Assembly: GCA_003648455.1 (NCBI GenBank)
Contig: QMPG01000088.1
Location: 1-10,282 of the forward strand
Source: Bacteroidota bacterium
Lineage (GTDB): Bacteria; Bacteroidota; Bacteroidia; Bacteroidales; B39-G9
Direction: 5' to 3'
DNA: 10,282 nt
Shown: positions 5,161-10,282 of the stretch, piece after piece
Position numbering within the stretch: position 1 is the first letter of the stretch
Layout: the number at the start of each line of letters is the position of its first letter
Notes under the pieces: generated by a model
The model's input: only the letters and a program-made list of their open reading frames with translations
Database searches by the model: none
What the model was told of the DNA's origin: nothing
Program-made: the position numbers and the translations under genes

Positions 5161-8100
5161 ATGAAAAAAATTACATTATTCATCATATTAGTATTTTTAA
5201 TAAAGCTACTTATTGCTCAGAATATCAGTATCACAGGGAAGATTTTTGATGCTTCAGGAAATTCTTTACCTGGTGTAAATGTAGTTATTAAAGGTACAAC
5301 TATCGGAACAATTACAGATGTTGATGGTGTTTATTCGATTGAAGCTAAAGGAACCGACATTCTGGTTTATTCCTTTATCGGGTATGTAAAACAAGAATTA
5401 TCTGTAAAAAATCGGTCAAAGATAAATGTTGTCTTGGTTGAAAGTGTGGAAAATCTTGACGAAGTAGTTGTAATTGGATATGGAACTCAACGAAAAAAAG
5501 ACATTACAGTCTCTATCTCATCCATTAAAGCCAGAGATGTTGCATCTCCGGTCGTTACTTCTCTTGACCAGTCATTGCAAGGACAGGCTTCAGGAGTAGT
5601 TGTGTCTCAATCTACAGGGAAACCAGGTTCTCCTGTATCTATAAGGATAAGAGGTACAACTTCCATTAATGGTACTAATGAACCATTGTATGTTATTGAT
5701 GGAATTCCAATTATTACAAAAGCCGAAGAATTAACTTCAGGAACATTACAAGGTTCTGAAATAAATCCATTGTCTAGTATAAATCCTGTTGATATTGAAT
5801 CAATTCAAATATTAAAAGATGCATCTGCAACAGCAATTTATGGTGCACGCGGAGCAAATGGAGTTATACTCATCACGACTAAGAGAGGGAAAAAAGGACC
5901 ACTTCAAGTTTCATTAAATTCTTCAGTTGGAGTACAAAAATTATCAAAAAAATTAGACTTGCTTAATGCTCATGAATTAGCTGTGTTAGGTAACGATGCT
6001 GTGACAGAAGCAAGAAAATATTATCCCGGTGTTGCATACAATGATGCTTTTGCATTGCCCAACCGTTTCGGTGAAGGTACAGATTGGCAAGATCAGATTT
6101 TTAGAACTGCCATGTTTTCAAATCATCAAATCTCAATTAGAGGAGGGAACGATAATACGGTATATTTTATGTCTGCAAATTTGATGCAGCAAGAAGGTAT
6201 TATTCGCAATTCCGATTTTAATAAAGGTACATTTAGAATCAATTTAGATAATAATTTGTCAAAAACTGTAAAGTCGGGAGTAAATTTAAATTTTACACGA
6301 AGTATTAATCATGGTGTTATTACAGGAATACCAAATGTAGCATCAAGTGTTACTGCAATGGCATTACTTTTTAACCCTGGTCAAGATGTTTATGACGAAA
6401 CGATAGAAGGAGGATATACTTACGAAAGTAATACCATGAACAGGATACCAAATCCGGTTGCCGAAATTAATGAAACAAAAAGGGTCATTAATTCAAACCG
6501 TCTAATTGGCGATTATTATTTAGACTGGGATATTATTGAAAATCTTAAGTTTAAGTTTAAAGCAGGTATTGATGCATTTTTCAACAAAGAACAGCAATTT
6601 ATTCCAAGTTTTGTACGACGAGGTCAAGATAAAGGTAAAGGTTACAATGTTAATATGCAGGGTTATACATGGTTGCTGGAAAATACACTTACTTACACTA
6701 AAGATTTTGATAAACACCATTTTAATATTCTAGGCGGTCAAACAGCTCAAAAATATGTTTCTGAAATTACCGATATTGCTGTTGAACGTTTTGATGATAA
6801 CAGGTTGGGATATTATAATTTAGGTGCCGGACTTGACAAAACTATTAATACAGGATATAGTACATGGGCAATGGTATCAGGAATTGGTAGGGTAATATAT
6901 AATTACGACAGTAAATATTATCTTACGTTTTCAGGAAGATTGGATGGTTCATCAAAATTCGGGGAATCACATAAATATGGTTTTTTCCCTTCTGTTTCTG
7001 CTGCTTGGAGAATTACAGGAGAGAATTTTATGAAATCATTGGATGTAATTAATGATCTTAAATTGAGAATGAGTGCGGGAACTGTTGGTAATGAAGGGAT
7101 TCCTTCGGGTGTAACATTAAGCACTATGGGTACTTTGCCATATTTTTATGGTGAAGGTGCTAATGCCGAAGTCCTTGGAACTTATGTGGCTTCATTAAAA
7201 AATGAAGATTTGAAATGGGAAGTCACAAAACAGTATGATTTAGGGTTTGATTTAAGTATGTACAAATCAAGAATTGAATTTACTACTGAAGTGTATTTAA
7301 AAAGCACTTCTGATTTATTACTATTTTTACCGGTTAACAGATCTTCTGGTTTTGAATATGTTTGGTCTAATATTGGTGATTTGGAAAATAGAGGTTTAGA
7401 ACTTTCATTAAATACAGTAAATTTTGATAATGATTTTAAATGGAGTACTCGTTTAAATATTTCTTTTAACAAGAATGAAGTTACCAACCTTGATAAGTCG
7501 ACTGATATTTATGGCACACCTGTAATGAATATTTCAGATTGGACAATAATTAGAGAAGGAGAACCTGTAGGCGTTATTTATGGATACAAATCCGATGGAA
7601 TTATTCAATTGGATGAAGATCCAACTACTGTTCCATTCTTTCCTTCTAAAATTCCACGCTATGGTGACAGAAAATATGTGGATAAGAATGGAGACGGCAA
7701 ACTAACAGTTGACGACCATTTTAAATTAGGTAATACAAATCCTGATTTTTCGTATGGATTTAAAAATACATTTTCATATAAACGATTAACTTTGGATATA
7801 TATTTACAGGGAGATTATGGAAATGAAATTGTCAATTTTAATAGATTTATGTTAGAAAGTTTTGATGGATTTCAAAATAATTCTACTGTTGCTCTTGATA
7901 GATGGACAGAAACTAATCCAACAAATGAATACCCAAGAGCAAATGTTTCGACACATGGAAATGTAATGTCAGATGTTATTGTTGAAGATGGTTCTTATCT
8001 GAGATTAAAAGATATTACACTTTCTTATAATTTGCCTTTTAACATAATAAACCGTATCAAAATTAAGGGTCTGCAAATCTCAATTAGTGGCAGAAATCTT

Positions 8101-8235
8101 TTAACTTTTACTAAATATTCAGGATACGATCCTGAAGTATCAATTTTTGGTGGAAGTGTATTTGGAAAAGGTGCCGATTATGGATCTTATCCAATGTCTA
8201 AATCAGTAGTATTTAGTTTAAATGCAACATTTTAA
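5161..8235 (+). CDS. SusC/RagA-family TonB-dependent outer-membrane transporter
   Basis: The 1024-residue protein is the expected size for a SusC-type glycan importer, which forms an outer-membrane barrel lidded by SusD and is energised by TonB. In order it has a signal peptide (1 to about 20, ending LLIAQ) and a carboxypeptidase-D regulatory-like domain (about 22-95, GKIFDASGNSLPGVNVVIKG). Then come the VVVIGYGTQRKKDIT TonB-box region (102-116), a plug domain (about 117-240) with YVIDGIP (177-183) and IESIQILKDASATAIYGARG (212-231), and a 22-strand-type barrel. Near the C-terminus is DKNGDGKLTVDD (841-852), a conserved SusC loop resembling a calcium-binding motif. It ends SLNATF, a C-terminal aromatic as needed for barrel insertion. 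No FecR/sigma-factor signalling extension is present, which agrees with control by a local regulator. I see no convincing promoter in 5043-5160, so it may depend on read-through from the lipoprotein promoter. SusD follows after 18 nt. Confidence 0.96.
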   Translation: MKKITLFIILVFLIKLLIAQNISITGKIFDASGNSLPGVNVVIKGTTIGTITDVDGVYSIEAKGTDILVYSFIGYVKQELSVKNRSKINVVLVESVENLDEVVVIGYGTQRKKDITVSISSIKARDVASPVVTSLDQSLQGQASGVVVSQSTGKPGSPVSIRIRGTTSINGTNEPLYVIDGIPIITKAEELTSGTLQGSEINPLSSINPVDIESIQILKDASATAIYGARGANGVILITTKRGKKGPLQVSLNSSVGVQKLSKKLDLLNAHELAVLGNDAVTEARKYYPGVAYNDAFALPNRFGEGTDWQDQIFRTAMFSNHQISIRGGNDNTVYFMSANLMQQEGIIRNSDFNKGTFRINLDNNLSKTVKSGVNLNFTRSINHGVITGIPNVASSVTAMALLFNPGQDVYDETIEGGYTYESNTMNRIPNPVAEINETKRVINSNRLIGDYYLDWDIIENLKFKFKAGIDAFFNKEQQFIPSFVRRGQDKGKGYNVNMQGYTWLLENTLTYTKDFDKHHFNILGGQTAQKYVSEITDIAVERFDDNRLGYYNLGAGLDKTINTGYSTWAMVSGIGRVIYNYDSKYYLTFSGRLDGSSKFGESHKYGFFPSVSAAWRITGENFMKSLDVINDLKLRMSAGTVGNEGIPSGVTLSTMGTLPYFYGEGANAEVLGTYVASLKNEDLKWEVTKQYDLGFDLSMYKSRIEFTTEVYLKSTSDLLLFLPVNRSSGFEYVWSNIGDLENRGLELSLNTVNFDNDFKWSTRLNISFNKNEVTNLDKSTDIYGTPVMNISDWTIIREGEPVGVIYGYKSDGIIQLDEDPTTVPFFPSKIPRYGDRKYVDKNGDGKLTVDDHFKLGNTNPDFSYGFKNTFSYKRLTLDIYLQGDYGNEIVNFNRFMLESFDGFQNNSTVALDRWTETNPTNEYPRANVSTHGNVMSDVIVEDGSYLRLKDITLSYNLPFNIINRIKIKGLQISISGRNLLTFTKYSGYDPEVSIFGGSVFGKGADYGSYPMSKSVVFSLNATF

Positions 8236-8253
8236 TTGATAAAATCTAAACAA

Positions 8254-9717
8254 ATGAAAAAGGTTTTTTTAATCCTGACAATAATATTATTATGTTTTAG
8301 CAGCTGTGAAAAGTTTTTAGAACAAGACATTCGATCCCAACATACCTATAGTAATTATTTCCAAAGTGAAGATGATTTAGTTCACTTTGCCGACGGAATG
8401 TTTGGAGGACTGATAACATGGACTTGGGAAGGTGGAGGTTTGTTTTTTAATAATTTTTGGGTGTTACAAGATTTGGCATCTGATAATTGTTATGAAAACA
8501 GTTCTTCAGCTGATATGCTTGATTTATCCCAGTTTACATTTGATGCAAATAATGCACCTGTAGAATTTATTTGGCAGGGATGCTATTTCATTATCAATTC
8601 GAGCAATGTTTTAATTAAAGAAGTAGAAAATTTCAATAACTATTCAAGTCCTGATGTGAAAAACCATCTTCTTGGAGAAGCATATTTTATGCGTGGAATG
8701 TTATATTTTGAATTGGTAAAATTATTCGGGGATGTTCCTCTACAGTTGTTTCCTACGAAAACAGCTGAAGAAACCATATTGCCACGAACTCCAGTTGCTG
8801 ATGTTTATAAAAATATAATAAGTGATTTGAAAAAGGCTGAGAAATATTTGATTGTGAATCCATTTCCAAACAGGGTTGAAGGAATGCCAACAAGTTATGC
8901 AGCTTCAGCTCTTTTAGCAAAAGTATACCTTACTAGAGGAGCACTTGATAATGATGTTAATGATTTTGATTCAAGCAGGGTTTGTCTGGAGAAAGTAATA
9001 GGAAAATATACTCTTGAACCCGAATTTTCAGATATTTTTAAATTAGCAAATGCAAATTCAGGTGAAATTTTATGGGCTATTAATTTTAGTGGAACACTTG
9101 GTGAAGGTTGGACAACAAATCAGTTTATAGTTCGATTAATGCCAACAACAGAATCTGATAATGGAGTAAGAAATGGACAAGGTTGGGAAAGACCAACAGA
9201 CGAACTTTATAATAGTTTTAGCAATAATGATAAAAGGAAAGCGGCAACTTTCATTACTGAATTTGAAGGAGAAACGTTTGATGGACCTTACATAAAAAAA
9301 TATTGGGATCAGGAAGCTGAAGGTGGAAGGCAAAATGGAGAATCAGATGTCGATTATATTTTTTTAAGATATGCGGATGTTCTTCTTATGTATGCCGAAG
9401 CATTGAATGAGGTGAATGGAAGTCCAACTACTGACGCATACAATGCAATTAATCAGGTAAGGGAAAGAGCAAATTTGCAAGACTTAACAATAGGACTAAG
9501 TTATCAGGAATTTAAAGACGCTGTTTTGCAAGAGAGACAATGGGAATTTGTAATGGAAGGACAGCGTTGGTTTGATTTGGTAAGAATGGGAAAACTTAAG
9601 GAAAGAGTTAATTTAGCAAAACCTACTGCCAATATTCATGATTTTAATATACTTTTTCCAATTCCACAAAAAGAAATATATTTTAATACTAAGTTAGTAC
9701 AAAACACAGGATATTAA
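8254..9717 (+). CDS. SusD/RagB-family nutrient-binding outer-membrane lipoprotein
   Basis: The 487-residue product begins with a lipoprotein signal peptide, MKKVFLILTIILLCFSSC, with C18 followed by EKFLEQ, the usual SusD opening. The N-terminal SusD-like TPR domain covers roughly 20-200 (AYFMRGMLYFELVKLFGDVP). The C-terminal RagB/SusD domain includes FLRYADVLLMYAEALNEV (around 370-387), RERANL and ERQWEFVMEGQRWFDLVRMG (427-446), and ends LVQNTGY, close to the family's QNPGY. It lids the SusC channel and binds the glycan at the cell surface; specificity cannot be inferred. An in-frame TTG at 8236, directly after the SusC stop, would add six residues. I prefer the ATG at 8254 because it puts the lysine pair right at the signal-peptide start. 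It is co-transcribed with SusC. Confidence 0.96.
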   Translation: MKKVFLILTIILLCFSSCEKFLEQDIRSQHTYSNYFQSEDDLVHFADGMFGGLITWTWEGGGLFFNNFWVLQDLASDNCYENSSSADMLDLSQFTFDANNAPVEFIWQGCYFIINSSNVLIKEVENFNNYSSPDVKNHLLGEAYFMRGMLYFELVKLFGDVPLQLFPTKTAEETILPRTPVADVYKNIISDLKKAEKYLIVNPFPNRVEGMPTSYAASALLAKVYLTRGALDNDVNDFDSSRVCLEKVIGKYTLEPEFSDIFKLANANSGEILWAINFSGTLGEGWTTNQFIVRLMPTTESDNGVRNGQGWERPTDELYNSFSNNDKRKAATFITEFEGETFDGPYIKKYWDQEAEGGRQNGESDVDYIFLRYADVLLMYAEALNEVNGSPTTDAYNAINQVRERANLQDLTIGLSYQEFKDAVLQERQWEFVMEGQRWFDLVRMGKLKERVNLAKPTANIHDFNILFPIPQKEIYFNTKLVQNTGY

Positions 9718-9734
9718 TTTAAAAGATAAATAAA

Positions 9735-10282
9735 TTGAGAACGAATTTTAATAAAGCTCCAAGAATTGAGCTAAAAGGTATGGAAAAATATTGCTTTACC
9801 GGTTGGGATGCAATATGTGTTGAAATAAATAATAAACTCAGAAAACTACCAAAAAAAAAAATTGTAATTGTTGTTGAAACATATCAGGGTGTATATCATA
9901 ATGAAATTAGAAATGCTCTTTCAAAGGGTTTAACTTTAAATCATATATTTTTATCTGAAGAAGCAATGCTTTCTGAAGATGAAATAAGAAATATTACATA
10001 TCCTGATGTTACAGACCATCGTATATTTGGTTTTATGACGAGATTAAATATGATTGATTTTATGAATATTAATAAGATTAATCATATTAAAGATGAAATG
10101 AACAAAATCGAAAATGGAAATATTCTTATATTTGGTTATGGTGCTTCATTAATTTGCAAAGATGCTGATATTCTTATTTATGCTGATATGGCAAGATGGG
10201 AAATTCAATTACGAATGAGGCAAAATAAAGTAAACAATTTAGGAATTATTAATAAAGATGATTCTTTTGAAACAAAATATAA
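9735..10282 (+). CDS. N-terminal part of a Bacteroidota 'class I mannose-6-phosphate isomerase'-like protein (runs off the window)
   Basis: An open frame of 182 codons continues past the window end. The proposed start is TTG at 9735, 17 nt after the SusD stop; an in-frame TAA at 9720 bounds it upstream, and the first ATG is at 9780. The TTG is favoured because MRTNFNKAPRIELKG resembles the family's N-terminus as I recall it. Conserved-looking segments are TGWDAI (22-27), VETYQGVYHNEI (47-58), TYPDVTDHRIFGFMTRLN (88-105), FGYGASLI (133-140) and DADILIYADMARWEIQLRMR (143-162). From memory these match the N-terminal domain of roughly 590-residue Bacteroidota proteins annotated as class I mannose-6-phosphate isomerases. 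The zinc-binding cupin isomerase part would lie beyond 10282, so the activity cannot be confirmed here. Expected role: mannose-6-phosphate to fructose-6-phosphate in the cytoplasm. It is in an operon with SusC/SusD. Codons 39-43 span an 11-A tract. Confidence 0.65.
   Translation, partial: MRTNFNKAPRIELKGMEKYCFTGWDAICVEINNKLRKLPKKKIVIVVETYQGVYHNEIRNALSKGLTLNHIFLSEEAMLSEDEIRNITYPDVTDHRIFGFMTRLNMIDFMNINKINHIKDEMNKIENGNILIFGYGASLICKDADILIYADMARWEIQLRMRQNKVNNLGIINKDDSFETKY

Noticed and set aside
5151..5162. TTTCTTAAACAT overlapping the SusC start codon, resembling the right half of ATGTTTAAACAT
   Set aside because: Only the right half matches; the GT of the left half is missing and no promoter lies beside it, so it is most likely chance.
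6520..7487. Several open frames of 65-101 codons on both strands inside the SusC gene
   Set aside because: They overlap a strongly supported coding region in other frames and show no family features; they are shadows of SusC.
8236..8253. TTG start for SusD directly after the SusC stop
   Set aside because: The ATG at 8254 gives a standard lipoprotein signal peptide; the upstream codons add a lysine-containing extension that is not needed.

Overview
The window looks like chromosomal DNA of an AT-rich member of the Bacteroidota. The evidence is a SusC/SusD outer-membrane pair, lipoproteins with short lipoboxes, start codons without Shine-Dalgarno sequences, promoter-like elements of the Bacteroides type (TTTG, about 19-21 nt, TAnnTTTG), and short GC-rich palindromic repeats of a kind I recall from intergenic DNA of this phylum. 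No rRNA, tRNA, CRISPR array, transposase or phage gene is visible.

Layout. Positions 1-425 hold no convincing gene, only a palindrome/U-tract terminator candidate and two patches of dispersed-repeat-like hairpins. The tRNA methylthiotransferase gene mtaB follows on the minus strand (426-1712). A ROK-family sugar kinase diverges from it (1871-2980, plus). A GntR/UTRA regulator (3071-3811, minus) converges on the kinase gene. The 291-bp gap after the regulator carries divergent promoter candidates, a 9-bp tandem repeat, an inverted repeat and operator-like palindromes. On the plus strand come a surface-lipoprotein gene (4103-4984), a strong hairpin (5010-5042), SusC (5161-8235), SusD (8254-9717), and the start of a protein resembling the N-terminal part of Bacteroidota 'class I mannose-6-phosphate isomerase' (9735 to the window end).

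How the genes may work together (inference). SusC/SusD and perhaps the lipoprotein bind an oligosaccharide and bring it across the outer membrane. The ROK kinase would phosphorylate a released hexose, and the isomerase-like protein would convert mannose-6-phosphate to fructose-6-phosphate. The GntR/UTRA protein would sense a sugar phosphate or related ligand. The main support for a shared regulon is a 12-bp palindrome close to ATGTWTAWACAT. It sits at the predicted start site of the kinase promoter (1821-1832), the regulator's own promoter (3825-3836) and the lipoprotein/Sus promoter (4067-4078). mtaB is a housekeeping neighbour with no evident link. I see no sign of an entirely new class of system. 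The points most worth checking are the regulatory layout, the lipoprotein placed ahead of SusC behind its own terminator, and the extra N-terminal domain of the isomerase-like protein.
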